Positions 32,819 to 41,180 of a stretch of DNA of 62,025 nucleotides are shown here, piece after piece (position 1 is the stretch's first letter; each line of letters opens with the position of its first letter). The position numbers and the translations under genes were made by a program. This DNA is from Nocardioides sediminis. Its GTDB lineage: Bacteria > Actinomycetota > Actinomycetes > Propionibacteriales > Nocardioidaceae. The DNA is taken from assembly GCF_003047295.1 (NCBI RefSeq), contig NZ_PZYZ01000012.1, positions 1 to 62,025 on the forward strand, written 5' to 3'. Below the pieces are notes generated by a model. It made no database searches, was not told the origin of the DNA, and worked only from the letters and a program-made list of their open reading frames with translations.

Positions 32819-33925
32819 GTGACCTCGACCGCGCAGGCGATCTCGCCCGACTCCGGCACCCACTGGACCGAGCCCGGGGCATGGCCGGTCGCCCCCGGGG
32901 TGCACCGCATCCCGCTGCCCCTGCCGATGGACGGGCTGCGCGCGGTCAACGTCTACGTCCTGGAGACCGACGACGGCCTGACCCTCATCGACGGCGGCTG
33001 GGCGATCGACGTCTCCCGCACCCAGCTCGAGCAGTCCCTCAAGGAGATCGACCGCGAGGTCGGTGACATCCGGCGCTTCCTGGTGACCCACGTGCACCGC
33101 GACCACTACACGCAGGCGGTCACCATCCGCCGCGAGGTCGGGTCGCACGTCAGCCTCGGCATCGGCGACCGCGCGACCCTGGACCTGATCCATGACCGGG
33201 ACCCGGGCGGGACGGACCCCCACGTCGCGCTCCTCGCGCGCACCGGCGCCACGTCCCTCGCCCGCGCCTGGGGCGAGTTCACCCGCACGCACACCCTCGA
33301 CCTCGCGCTGTGGGAGCACCCCGACACCTGGCTTGAGGGCGACGTCAGCCTCGAGGTGGGCGACCGCGCCCTCGACGCCGTGCACACGCCGGGCCACACC
33401 CGGGGGCACTACGTCTTCGCCGACCGGACCGCGTCCCTGCTCTTCGCCGGCGACCACGTCCTGCCGACCATCACGCCGTCCATCGGCTTCGAGCCGGCCC
33501 TCGCGGACGACCCGCTGGGGGACTTCATGGCGTCGCTGACCAAGGTGCGCGGCCTGCCCGACCTGGCCCTGCTCCCGGCCCACGGCCCGGTCGCGCCGTC
33601 CTCGCACGCCCGCGTGGACGAGCTGCTGGCGCACCACGAGCACCGGCTCGCGCTCTGCCTCGAGTCGGTCGGCGACGGTGCGGTGTCGTCGTACGACGTC
33701 GCGGGCGCGCTGCCCTGGACGCGGCACGAGCGGACCCTGGCGTCGCTCGACGTCTTCAACTCGGCGCTCGCCACCCTCGAGACGCGCGCCCACCTCGAGC
33801 TGCTGGTCGCGCGCGGCACGCTCGAGCGCGGCGAGGACGACGGGGTCGAGGTCTACCGCCGCACCATCGGCACGTGCGCGACGCCGTCCTCGACGAACTC
33901 CGGACCGGACACCGCGAAGCCGTAG
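32819..33925 (+). CDS. Metallo-beta-lactamase-fold hydrolase
   Basis: The 368-residue protein has the MBL zinc motif THVHRDHY (HxHxDH), then HTPGHTRGHY and FAGDHVL. A helical C-terminal extension (about 260-345) resembles MBL enzymes fused to a winged-helix-like tail that act on thioesters or similar. GTG 32819 is supported by TAGAGT 7 nt upstream, a leaderless signature. The last 24 codons (33853-33925) overlap the convergent acetyltransferase gene on the other strand; that tail (TCATPSSTNSGPDTAKP) looks like a readthrough extension. Confidence 0.88.
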   Translation: MTSTAQAISPDSGTHWTEPGAWPVAPGVHRIPLPLPMDGLRAVNVYVLETDDGLTLIDGGWAIDVSRTQLEQSLKEIDREVGDIRRFLVTHVHRDHYTQAVTIRREVGSHVSLGIGDRATLDLIHDRDPGGTDPHVALLARTGATSLARAWGEFTRTHTLDLALWEHPDTWLEGDVSLEVGDRALDAVHTPGHTRGHYVFADRTASLLFAGDHVLPTITPSIGFEPALADDPLGDFMASLTKVRGLPDLALLPAHGPVAPSSHARVDELLAHHEHRLALCLESVGDGAVSSYDVAGALPWTRHERTLASLDVFNSALATLETRAHLELLVARGTLERGEDDGVEVYRRTIGTCATPSSTNSGPDTAKP

Positions 33926-34281
33926 GACTCGTAGAACGCCGTCAGCCCCGTCTGCGCGTCCAGCCGCACGTCCCGCTCGCCGATGCCGGCCAGGGCCACG
34001 TCCATCAGGTCGCGCGCCAGCCCGCGACCGCGGGCCGACGGGGTCACCGCCACCCGGCCGATGCGCGCGTGCGACCCGTCGTCCAGGACGCGCAGGCAGC
34101 CGACCAGCTCGCCGCCGTCGCGGGCCAGCACGTGCCGGGTCGCCGGATCCAGGTCGCGGCCGTCGAGGTCGGGGTAGGGCGAGGCCTGCTCGACGACGAA
34201 GACCTGCTGGCGCAGGCGCCACAGCGCGTACGCCGTCCGCGCGTCGAGGTCGTCGAAGGCCAGGGTGTCGATCGTCGCCAC
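33853..34281 (-). CDS. ElaA-like GNAT acetyltransferase
   Basis: The 142-residue protein fits ElaA: AYALWRLRQQVFVVEQASPYPDLDGRDLDPATRHV, then the acetyl-CoA loop RIGRVAVTPSARGRGLARDLM and TGLTAFYESYGF. The start is GTG 34281, supported by TAGGGT 6 nt upstream (leaderless type). It overlaps the 3' end of the MBL gene by 73 bp. The substrate is unknown. It is divergent from the TPP riboswitch. Confidence 0.9.
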   Translation of the reverse strand: MATIDTLAFDDLDARTAYALWRLRQQVFVVEQASPYPDLDGRDLDPATRHVLARDGGELVGCLRVLDDGSHARIGRVAVTPSARGRGLARDLMDVALAGIGERDVRLDAQTGLTAFYESYGFAVSGPEFVEDGVAHVPMVRR

Positions 34282-34364
34282 GGCGCGACCCTACGGCCGG
34301 CCTTCCGCGGGACGGCGGGCGAGGCGGGGAACGCGCCCGTGGTCGGCGTAGAGTCCTCAGCACA

Positions 34365-34452
34365 CAGACAGGGGAGCACGCCAGCGTGCTGAGAGTGCGG
34401 GAGACCGCAGACCCTCCGAACCTGATCCGGCTAGCACCGGCGATAGGGAGTC
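34365..34452 (+). promoter_or_regulatory. TPP (THI-box) riboswitch
   Basis: The conserved parts are present in order: GGGGAGC (34371-34377), GCTGAGA at about 34388-34394, ACCC, then GAACCTGATCCGGCTAGCACC and GATAGGGAG ending at 34450. Stems GCACG/CGTGC and GCGG/CCGC enclose the helices that separate them. The AGGGAG at the 3' end is also the ribosome binding site of the first gene, so ligand binding should block translation. It controls the thiamine ABC genes that follow. Confidence 0.95.
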
Positions 34453-34453
34453 C

Positions 34454-35542
34454 ATGATGAAGACCGTGCGCGCACGCGCGCTCACCAGCACCGCCACCGC
34501 AGCACTGCTGCTCGCCGTCACCGGCTGCAGCACGATGGGCGGGGAGTCGGCCAGCGAGCCGTCGAGCCCCTCCACCAGCGCCGACGGCGAGCCCACCGGG
34601 AAGGTCGTGCTCGTCACGCACTCGTCCTTCTCGCTGCCCAAGGGACTCGTCCGCGACTTCGAGTCCGAGACCGGCCTCGACCTGGAGACCCGCTCCGCCG
34701 GGGACGGCGGCACGCTGACCGCCAAGCTGTCGCTGACCAAGGACGACCCGACCGGTGACGTGGCGTTCGGGGTCGACAACACCTTCGCCTCCCGGCCGCT
34801 CGACGAGGGCGTGTTCGCGTCGTACGCCGCGGAGCTGCCCGACGGTGCCGAGCAGTACGCCCTCGAGGGCGAGGACCGCCTCACCCCGGTCGACGTCGGG
34901 CACGTGTGCGTCAACGTCGACACCACGTGGTTCGAGAGGGAGGGGATCGAGCCGCCGCAGACGCTCGACGACCTCGCCGCCCCGACGTACGAGGGCCTCT
35001 TCGTCACCTCCGGCGCGTCGACCAGCAGCCCCGGCATGGCCTTCCTGCTGAGCACGATCGCGGAGTACGGCGAGGACGGCTGGCAGGACTACTGGGCCGA
35101 CCTGCTCGCCAACGGCGCCAAGGTCGTCGACGGTTGGGAGGACGCCTACTACGGCGACTTCACCCAGGGCGGCGGCGGGGGCGAGCGCCCGATCGTCCTG
35201 TCGTACGACTCCTCCCCGGCCTTCACCGTCAAGGGCGGCCGCTCGACCACGGCCGCGCTGCTCGACACCTGCTTCCGGCAGGTGGAGTACGCCGGCGTGC
35301 TCGAGGGCGCCGCCAACCCGGCGGGCGCCGAGGCGGTCGTCGACTGGCTGCTCTCCGACGAGGTGCAGGCGGCGCTGCCGACGAGCATGTACGTCTTCCC
35401 GGTGAGCGACGCCGTCGAGGTTCCCGAGGACTGGGCTCGGCACGCCGAGCAGCCGGCCGACCCCTACGAGGTCGACCCCGGCGAGATCGCCGCCAACCGC
35501 GAGCAGTGGCTGACCGAGTGGACGGACGTCATCAGCAGGTGA
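34454..35542 (+). CDS. thiB: Thiamine ABC transporter substrate-binding lipoprotein
   Basis: The 362-residue protein has a lipobox with Cys25 (AVTGC), a Ser-rich linker and then an extracellular solute-binding fold: VVLVTHSSFSLPKGLVRDFESETGLDLE, DVAFGVDNTF, CVNVDTTWFE. This pattern matches ThiB/TbpA. The TPP riboswitch just upstream supports thiamine as ligand. ATG 34454 follows AGGGAG. It overlaps the permease gene by four bases. Confidence 0.95.
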   Translation: MMKTVRARALTSTATAALLLAVTGCSTMGGESASEPSSPSTSADGEPTGKVVLVTHSSFSLPKGLVRDFESETGLDLETRSAGDGGTLTAKLSLTKDDPTGDVAFGVDNTFASRPLDEGVFASYAAELPDGAEQYALEGEDRLTPVDVGHVCVNVDTTWFEREGIEPPQTLDDLAAPTYEGLFVTSGASTSSPGMAFLLSTIAEYGEDGWQDYWADLLANGAKVVDGWEDAYYGDFTQGGGGGERPIVLSYDSSPAFTVKGGRSTTAALLDTCFRQVEYAGVLEGAANPAGAEAVVDWLLSDEVQAALPTSMYVFPVSDAVEVPEDWARHAEQPADPYEVDPGEIAANREQWLTEWTDVISR

Positions 35543-37173
35543 GGCGGCTCGTCGCCCTGGCGGCACTGGCCCTCGGGCCGGTGCTGCTGCTCGGCGTCTT
35601 CTTCGTGCTGCCGGTGAGCGGCATGGTGTCGCGTGGCTTCTGGGTCGACGGGCGGCTCGACGTGGGCGGGGTGCTCGACGTGCTCACCCGGCCCCGGGTG
35701 CTGCGGGTCGCGTGGTTCACGGTGTGGTCCTCGACCGTCGCCACGGTGGTCGCGGTGCTGCTGGGGATGCCCGCCGCCCACGCGCTGCACCGGCTGGCGC
35801 TACCCGGCCGTCGCGTGGTGCGGGCGGCGCTGCTGGTGCCGTTCGTGCTGCCCACCGTCGTGGTGGGCGTGGCCTTCCGGCAGCTGCTGGGGGAGTCCGG
35901 GCCGCTCGGCTTCCTCGGCCTCGACGGCACCCCGGTCGCGATCGTCGCCGGCCTCGTGTTCTTCAACGTCGCCGTGGTGATCCGCGCCGTCGGCGCCGCC
36001 TGGGAGTCGCTGGACCCGCGTCCCGGCGAGGCGGCCGCCGCCCTCGGCGCCGCGCCCTGGCAGGTCTTCCTCACGGTCACCCTGCCCGCGCTGCGGCCGG
36101 CCATCGTGAGCGCGGCGAGCGTCGTCTTCCTCTTCTGCGCGACCGCCTTCGGCGTGGTGCTGACCCTGGGTGGAGTGCGGCACGCGACCGTGGAGACCGA
36201 GATCTACCTGCTCACCACGACGCTGTTCGACCTGCGGGCGGCGGCCGCGCTGTCGCTGGTCCAGCTCGTCGTGGTGGTCGTGCTGCTCGTCGTCGCCGCC
36301 CGGCTCCGGGCCACCCCCGACGCGTCGACCGCACGGACCGCGCCGCGTCCCCGCCGACCCCGGCGACGCGACGTACCGGTCCTGCTCGCGACCACCCTCC
36401 TGCTCGGCCTGGTCGCGCTGCCGATCGTCACCCTGGTCGCCGGCTCGCTGCACGTCGACGGGGCGTGGAGCCTCGAGAACTACCGCCGCCTCACCACCCC
36501 CGGTGAGGACCAGGCGCTGCTGGTGCCGGTGACCACCGCCCTGGTGACCTCGCTGCGGACCGCGGTCGACGCGACCTGGATGGCGCTCCTGATGGGGCTC
36601 GCGGTCGCGCTGCTGGTGACCCGGCGCTCGCGGACCCGGGCCGAGCGTCGCGTGCGCGGGGCGCTCGACCTGTTCTTCATGCTGCCGCTCGGGGTCAGCG
36701 CCGTGACGATCGGCTTCGGCTTCCTGATCAGCCTCGACCGCCCGCCGCTGGACCTGCGCGACTCCCCGATGCTCGTGCCGATCGCCCAGGCCCTGGTGGC
36801 CCTGCCCCTCGTCGTACGCACCATCGCCCCCGTCCTGGGCGGCATCGACGACAAGCAGCGCCAGGCGGCGGCGTCGCTGGGGGCGTCGCCGTGGCGGGCC
36901 TCGCTCACCGTGGACCTGCCGGTGGTGTGGAAGCCGCTGCTGGCCGCCAGTGGCTTTGCCTTCGCGGCGTCCCTGGGCGAGTTCGGGGCGACCGCCTTCC
37001 TGGCCCGCGACGAGCGCCCGACGGTGCCGGTGGTGATCTTCCGCCTCCTCGGGCACCCCGGCGAGCACAACTACGGCATGGCGCTGGCCGCCTCGGTCGT
37101 CCTCGCCGTCGCCACGGCGGTCGTCGTGCTGGCCGTCGAGCGCCTCCGCGTCCCCAGCCTGGGAGCCGTCTGA
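35539..37173 (+). CDS. thiP: Thiamine ABC transporter permease (ThiP-like, two fused halves)
   Basis: The 544-residue protein contains two permease halves, each with an EAA-type loop: GEAAAALGAAPWQVFLTVTLPALRPAIV and DDKQRQAAASLGASPWRASLTVDLPVVWKPLL. About 12 helices are visible. The start is GTG 35539, overlapping thiB by four bases. The two-halves design is the ThiP norm. It forms the membrane channel of the thiamine importer. Confidence 0.94.
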   Translation: MRRLVALAALALGPVLLLGVFFVLPVSGMVSRGFWVDGRLDVGGVLDVLTRPRVLRVAWFTVWSSTVATVVAVLLGMPAAHALHRLALPGRRVVRAALLVPFVLPTVVVGVAFRQLLGESGPLGFLGLDGTPVAIVAGLVFFNVAVVIRAVGAAWESLDPRPGEAAAALGAAPWQVFLTVTLPALRPAIVSAASVVFLFCATAFGVVLTLGGVRHATVETEIYLLTTTLFDLRAAAALSLVQLVVVVVLLVVAARLRATPDASTARTAPRPRRPRRRDVPVLLATTLLLGLVALPIVTLVAGSLHVDGAWSLENYRRLTTPGEDQALLVPVTTALVTSLRTAVDATWMALLMGLAVALLVTRRSRTRAERRVRGALDLFFMLPLGVSAVTIGFGFLISLDRPPLDLRDSPMLVPIAQALVALPLVVRTIAPVLGGIDDKQRQAAASLGASPWRASLTVDLPVVWKPLLAASGFAFAASLGEFGATAFLARDERPTVPVVIFRLLGHPGEHNYGMALAASVVLAVATAVVVLAVERLRVPSLGAV

Positions 37174-38147
37174 TGCTGAGCCTCACCGACGTCTCGGTGT
37201 CGTACGACGGCGTCCCCGCCGTCCGCCACGTCGACCTCGACCTGCCCGACGGCCAGGTGCTCGCGGTGCTCGGACCGTCCGGGTGCGGCAAGTCGACGCT
37301 CCTGCGGTCGGTGGCCGGCCTCGAGCCGCTGGCGGGCGGGCGCATCGCGTTCGACGGCGAGCCCGTCGACCACCTGCCGACGCACAAGCGCGGGTTCGCG
37401 CTGATGTTCCAGGACGGCCAACTTTTCGGACACCTCACCGTGGCCCGCAACGTCGGCTACGCCCTGCGGCTGCGTCGGCGCCCGTCCGCCGACCGGGTCC
37501 GCGAGCTGCTGGCCCTCGTCGGCCTCGAGGGGTACGACGACCGCCTCCCCGCCACGCTCTCGGGCGGCGAGCGACAGCGGGTCGCCCTCGCCCGGGCGCT
37601 CGCCGTCGAACCGCGGCTGCTGCTGCTCGACGAGCCGCTCTCCGCCCTGGACGCCTCGCTGCGGGAGCGCCTCGCCCTGGACCTGCGCGAGATCCTCCGC
37701 GCCGCGGGCACCACCGCGCTGATGGTCACCCACGACCACGAGGAGGCGTTCACCGTCGCCGACCGGCTGGCCGTGATGCGGGCCGGGGAGGTGGTGCAGG
37801 CGGGCCCGATCGGTGAGGTGTGGGCGGCGCCGGTCGACGAGCCCACGGCCCTGTTCCTGGGCTACGCACGCGTGCTGGCCGGCGTGCCCGCCCAACGGCT
37901 CCTCGCCGCCGCCGGCCTGCCGCCCGCCAGCAGCGTCGCGTTGCGCCGGTCCGCCCTGGTGGCGGGCGACGGCCCCCTGGCCGGGACGGTCGTGTCGGCC
38001 CGGGCGACCCCCGAGACCCTGCGGCTCGTGGTGGCGGTGGAGGGGCTCGGCGAGCTGGACGCCGTGGCGCCCCTGGGCAGCCACGCGGCGCCGGGGGAGC
38101 CGGTGCGGCTGCACGTCGACCCGACCCGCGTGGCCACCATCACCTGA
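37173..38147 (+). CDS. Thiamine ABC transporter ATP-binding protein (ThiQ-like)
   Basis: The 324-residue protein has the Walker A motif GPSGCGKST, the ABC signature LSGGERQRVALARAL, Walker B LLLLDEPLSALD and the H-loop VTHDH. A C-terminal 90-residue extension resembles the regulatory TOBE region of importer ATPases and is longer than in enterobacterial ThiQ. The start overlaps the permease stop by one base (TGATG). It powers the thiB-thiP importer. Confidence 0.92.
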   Translation: MLSLTDVSVSYDGVPAVRHVDLDLPDGQVLAVLGPSGCGKSTLLRSVAGLEPLAGGRIAFDGEPVDHLPTHKRGFALMFQDGQLFGHLTVARNVGYALRLRRRPSADRVRELLALVGLEGYDDRLPATLSGGERQRVALARALAVEPRLLLLDEPLSALDASLRERLALDLREILRAAGTTALMVTHDHEEAFTVADRLAVMRAGEVVQAGPIGEVWAAPVDEPTALFLGYARVLAGVPAQRLLAAAGLPPASSVALRRSALVAGDGPLAGTVVSARATPETLRLVVAVEGLGELDAVAPLGSHAAPGEPVRLHVDPTRVATIT

Positions 38148-38192
38148 CTGGCGATCGGGCCGCTTTGCCCGAGCGTCCCTAGACTGGCCTGC

Positions 38193-39239
38193 GTGTATCG
38201 CCCGGCCTACGCGCTCCTCGTCGGAGTCGCCGCTGTCATGGGTCTGCTCGCCGTGCTTGCCTCGGTGACGCTGGACCGTCCCCTCGTCGACCCCGAAGGC
38301 TTCCTCGGCCCCTCGTGGCTGCGGCTGCCGATGCTGGTGCTGGGGGCGTTCCTCCTCGACATGCTGCCCCGGACGCTGTGGCAGTCCCGCTTCAACCCGC
38401 GACTGATGCCGGACATCGCCAAGGACCGGGTCCGCAGCCACTGGACGCGCGAGCGGATGACGCTGGTGGTGCTGGGCCTGGTGTGCTTCTACATCACCTA
38501 CGTCAGCTACCGGAACCTCAAGTCGTTCCTGCCCTTCGTCCTCGGCGACGGCAAGTACGACCGCGAGCTGCACCTCATCGACCGGGCGCTGTTCTTCGGC
38601 CACGAGCCCGCCAACGTGCTGCACGCCGTCTTCGGCACCGGGTGGAGCGCGCACGTGCTGTCCTCGATCTACCTGTGGTTCCTCCCGCTGGTGCCGCTCG
38701 CGCTCGCCGCCTGGCTGGTGTGGTCGCGCAACATCAGCTTCGGCTACTGGTTCGCCACCTCCCAGTGCCTGGCCTGGGCCCTGGGCACCGCGTCCTACTA
38801 CGCCCTGCCGACCCTGGGCCCCGGCTTCGCCTACTCGTGGCTCTACAACGACCTGCCCGACACGGGGTCGGGGGCGCTGATGGACTCCTTGTTCTACGCC
38901 CGCAAGGGCGTGCTCAGGGACGGGGTCGAGGGGGCCGTGCAGTCCGTCGCGGGCTTCGCGAGCCTGCACGTCGCCATCACCCTGCTCGTGGCCCTCATGG
39001 TGCAGTACACGCTGCGCAACCGGGTCCTCCACTGGGTCTTCTGGGCCAACTTCGCGATCACGGTCGTCGCCACGCTCTACTTCGGCTGGCACTACGTCGC
39101 CGACGACATCGCCGGCGTGGCCATCGCGCTGGTCGCCTTCTGGCTCGGCGGGCTGGCCAGCGGCCAGAAGTTCGACCGCGGCGGGCTCGCCTCGCACCCG
39201 ACGACCACCACCTCCAAGGTGCCCGTCGACGCCGACTGA
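38193..39239 (+). CDS. PAP2-family membrane protein (inositolphosphotransferase-like)
   Basis: The 348-residue protein has seven or so helices and the PAP2 motifs FASLHVAITLLVAL and FGWHYVADDIAGVA, placed as in the PAP2_3 group with inositol phosphorylceramide synthase relatives. It is probably a lipid phosphate phosphatase or phosphotransferase. GTG 38193 has TAGACT 7 nt upstream, indicating a leaderless mRNA. The substrate is unknown. A hairpin pair and an IS-end-like repeat follow. Confidence 0.85.
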   Translation: MYRPAYALLVGVAAVMGLLAVLASVTLDRPLVDPEGFLGPSWLRLPMLVLGAFLLDMLPRTLWQSRFNPRLMPDIAKDRVRSHWTRERMTLVVLGLVCFYITYVSYRNLKSFLPFVLGDGKYDRELHLIDRALFFGHEPANVLHAVFGTGWSAHVLSSIYLWFLPLVPLALAAWLVWSRNISFGYWFATSQCLAWALGTASYYALPTLGPGFAYSWLYNDLPDTGSGALMDSLFYARKGVLRDGVEGAVQSVAGFASLHVAITLLVALMVQYTLRNRVLHWVFWANFAITVVATLYFGWHYVADDIAGVAIALVAFWLGGLASGQKFDRGGLASHPTTTTSKVPVDAD

Positions 39240-39282
39240 CCGTCGTACGCCCGCGACCGGTCGGGGACGGGCGTCGACCCCC

Positions 39283-39326
39283 GTCGGAGTCACCGCTTCA
39301 GCGGTGAATCTGGCGCTTGCTGGCCG
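39283..39326 (+). repeat. Dispersed repeat, copy 1 (IS-end-like)
   Basis: Begins GTCGGAGTCACCGCTTCAGC. The first 22 bases are identical to 61848-61869, and over 44 bases 36 match without gaps, ending in TTGCTGGCCG in both. It includes a hairpin TCACCGCT-TC-AGCGGTGA (39290-39307). Copy 2 precedes a probable transposase gene, so this copy may be a remnant IS end. It could instead be a shared terminator-type element. Confidence 0.75.
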
Positions 39327-39342
39327 CCGCAACGGCCAGCAA
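39317..39342 (+). terminator. Perfect 10-bp hairpin after the PAP2 gene
   Basis: TTGCTGGCCG (39317-39326) pairs with CGGCCAGCAA (39333-39342) around a 6-nt loop. With the hairpin at 39290-39307 it makes a tandem structure 51 bp after the PAP2 stop. It is a plausible factor-independent terminator without a T-run. Confidence 0.6.
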
Positions 39343-39394
39343 CCGGACGAATCGGCCAGCATGTCGGCCGCGTCGCGACCGACGCGCGCGAATT

Positions 39395-39549
39395 ACAACG
39401 GTGTAGCACGTCAAGGCGACACGCCGACACTTCGTGAAAAAGTTGGGATTCTTGTTCCCTTTGGGGCTCGTGAGCACTAACGTGCCGCGAGTGTCACGGG
39501 TGAAAGGGAAGTCACCCGAGGCCGGAGTGAGAGCCGAGGGGAACAAGCT
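39395..39549 (+). promoter_or_regulatory. AT-richer promoter and structured leader of the NlpC/P60 gene
   Basis: This stretch has clearly lower GC than its neighbours (AAAAAGTTGGGATTCTTG at about 39438). It is followed by a stem GGGTGA/TCACCC (about 39499-39518) and a GGC/GCC stem before GAGGGGAAC. Cell-wall hydrolase genes of this type often have regulatory leaders. It does not show the conserved core of the c-di-AMP (ydaO) riboswitch that I recall, so I leave it unclassified. The short frame starting at 39434 does not look coding. Confidence 0.45.
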
Positions 39550-41079
39550 GTGCGAGCCCTGCCTGCACCCACACGTACGTCGTGGCTGTCCCGGCGACTG
39601 CGCTGGTCCGGTGCCGCCGCCCTGAGCCTCGTGCTCGCCGGCGGCGTGATGACCGCGTCGGTCGCCGACGACGAGGTGCCGACCCGCGAGGACGTCGCCG
39701 TCGCCGAGCGCAACGCCAGCGACAAGGCCCGCGACGTGGCGGCCGTGCAGGCAGACCTGGTCATGGCCAACGAGCGCATGCGCGCGGCCGCCGTGGCCGC
39801 GGCCCAGGCCGCCGAGGCCTACAACGGTGCCCGGTGGCAGGCTGGCGAGGCGCGACGGGCGGCCCGCGAGGCGGCCGTCGCCGCGGAGTCGGCCGAGGCC
39901 GACGTGGTCCGCCAGCAGGAGGACTACAGCGACGCGCTGGTCCGCAGCTACGAGATCTCGCCCAGCCTGCAGGGCTTCGCCGCCGTCGTCGGCTCCGACG
40001 GCATCGAGACGATGATCGACCGCACGGCCACGATGCAGAACGCCGAGGACGCCCTCGACGGCCGGTACGACGCCTTCCGCGCCGCCGCCACCCTCGCCGA
40101 GGTGGCGAGCCGCCGCGCCGAGGACGCCCTCGCCGAGGCCGAGCGCCTCGAGGAGGAGGCCGAGCGGGCCCGGGCCGGTGCGGCCGCCGCGGAGGCGGAG
40201 GCGGGCGCGACCGCCGAGGCGATCGCAGCCTCCAAGACCATCCTGATCGCCGAGCTCGCCGAGCTCCAGGGGATCAGCGTGCGGCTGGCCGAGAAGCGCC
40301 AGTCGGCCCTCGAGCAGGCGGCAGCCGAGGCCGCGGCCAAGGCGGCCCAGGAGGCCGCCGCCCAAGAGGCCGCTGAGCAGGCGGCGGCCGAGCAGGCGGC
40401 CCAAGAAGCAGCGGAGCAGGCCGCCCAGGAGGCCGCGGACCAGGCTGCCGACGAGGCGGCCGAGGAGGCGGCGACCACCGAGCCGTCGCCCACGAAGTCC
40501 CCGAGCCCGACTCCATCGCCTGCCCCGACGAAGGTGCCCACGCAGGTCCCGGCGCCCTCTCCCACGACGCCCGAGCCCACGGCCCCGGCGGCCCCGGCGA
40601 CCCCCGAGCCCACGACCCCGGCCCCGACGACGCCGCCGGCTCCCGCCCCGACGACGCCCGCGCCCACGGCTCCGGTCCCACCGGCACCCGCCCCCGTGCC
40701 CCCGCCACCGGCGAGCTCGGGCGCGGAGGCGGCGATCGCCTTCGCCGCCGCCCAGATCGGCGACCTCTACAAGTGGGGTGCCTCAGGCCCCGACGCGTGG
40801 GACTGCTCCGGCCTCACCGCGGGGGCGTGGGCCAGGGGCGGCAAGTCACTGCCGCACTACTCGGTCGCGCAGTTCACCGGCTCGACCCGGATCACGGCCG
40901 CCCAGCTCGCGCCGGGCGACCTGGTCTTCTGGGGGTCGAGCAGCAACCCGAGCTCGATCTACCACGTGGGCCTCTACGTCGGCGGCGGCCAGATGATCCA
41001 CGCCCCGCGCACGGGCCGTCCCGTCGTGCGGGAGTCGATCTGGTCCTGGACCACACCCAACTTCTTCGCCCGCCCCTGA
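39550..41079 (+). CDS. Secreted NlpC/P60 endopeptidase with coiled-coil and Pro-rich linker
   Basis: The 509-residue protein has a long signal peptide (about 1-40), a coiled-coil region (about 45-300) with Ala/Glu/Gln repeats of AQEAAEQAA type, a Pro/Thr linker (about 305-395) and a C-terminal NlpC/P60 domain. The catalytic Cys419 (WDCSGLT) and His472 (YHVGLYV) are visible, with a third His in MIHAPR. It should cleave peptidoglycan stem peptides during growth or division, like RipA. GTG 39550 is used; the preceding GAGGGGAAC may act as ribosome binding site. Confidence 0.9.
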   Translation: MRALPAPTRTSWLSRRLRWSGAAALSLVLAGGVMTASVADDEVPTREDVAVAERNASDKARDVAAVQADLVMANERMRAAAVAAAQAAEAYNGARWQAGEARRAAREAAVAAESAEADVVRQQEDYSDALVRSYEISPSLQGFAAVVGSDGIETMIDRTATMQNAEDALDGRYDAFRAAATLAEVASRRAEDALAEAERLEEEAERARAGAAAAEAEAGATAEAIAASKTILIAELAELQGISVRLAEKRQSALEQAAAEAAAKAAQEAAAQEAAEQAAAEQAAQEAAEQAAQEAADQAADEAAEEAATTEPSPTKSPSPTPSPAPTKVPTQVPAPSPTTPEPTAPAAPATPEPTTPAPTTPPAPAPTTPAPTAPVPPAPAPVPPPPASSGAEAAIAFAAAQIGDLYKWGASGPDAWDCSGLTAGAWARGGKSLPHYSVAQFTGSTRITAAQLAPGDLVFWGSSSNPSSIYHVGLYVGGGQMIHAPRTGRPVVRESIWSWTTPNFFARP

Positions 41080-41105
41080 CCCCGACCGAGGCGTGGTCCC
41101 GCGGA

Positions 41106-41165
41106 TAGTTTGGGATCAACTCGTAGGTCGGAACGCCGAATCTCCACCGAGATCGTCCCAAACTA
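41106..41165. repeat. AT-containing inverted repeat between convergent genes
   Basis: TAGTTTGGGA at 41106-41115 pairs with TCCCAAACTA at 41156-41165. With a short internal mismatch the arms extend to 18 bases (41106-41123 and 41148-41165, 15 of 18 matching), around a 24-nt centre. It sits between the NlpC/P60 and sulfotransferase stops. It may act as a bidirectional terminator or be a small mobile element; its outer arms are less GC-rich than the surrounding DNA. Confidence 0.75.
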
Positions 41166-41180
41166 CCCACCGGGGGAGGG

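Noticed and set aside
39395..39549. c-di-AMP (ydaO) riboswitch
   Set aside because: The expected conserved core sequences are missing; only generic stems are present.
39434..39625. Small gene in the NlpC/P60 leader
   Set aside because: Third positions are not GC-rich, and it overlaps the start of a real gene; the DNA looks like leader RNA.
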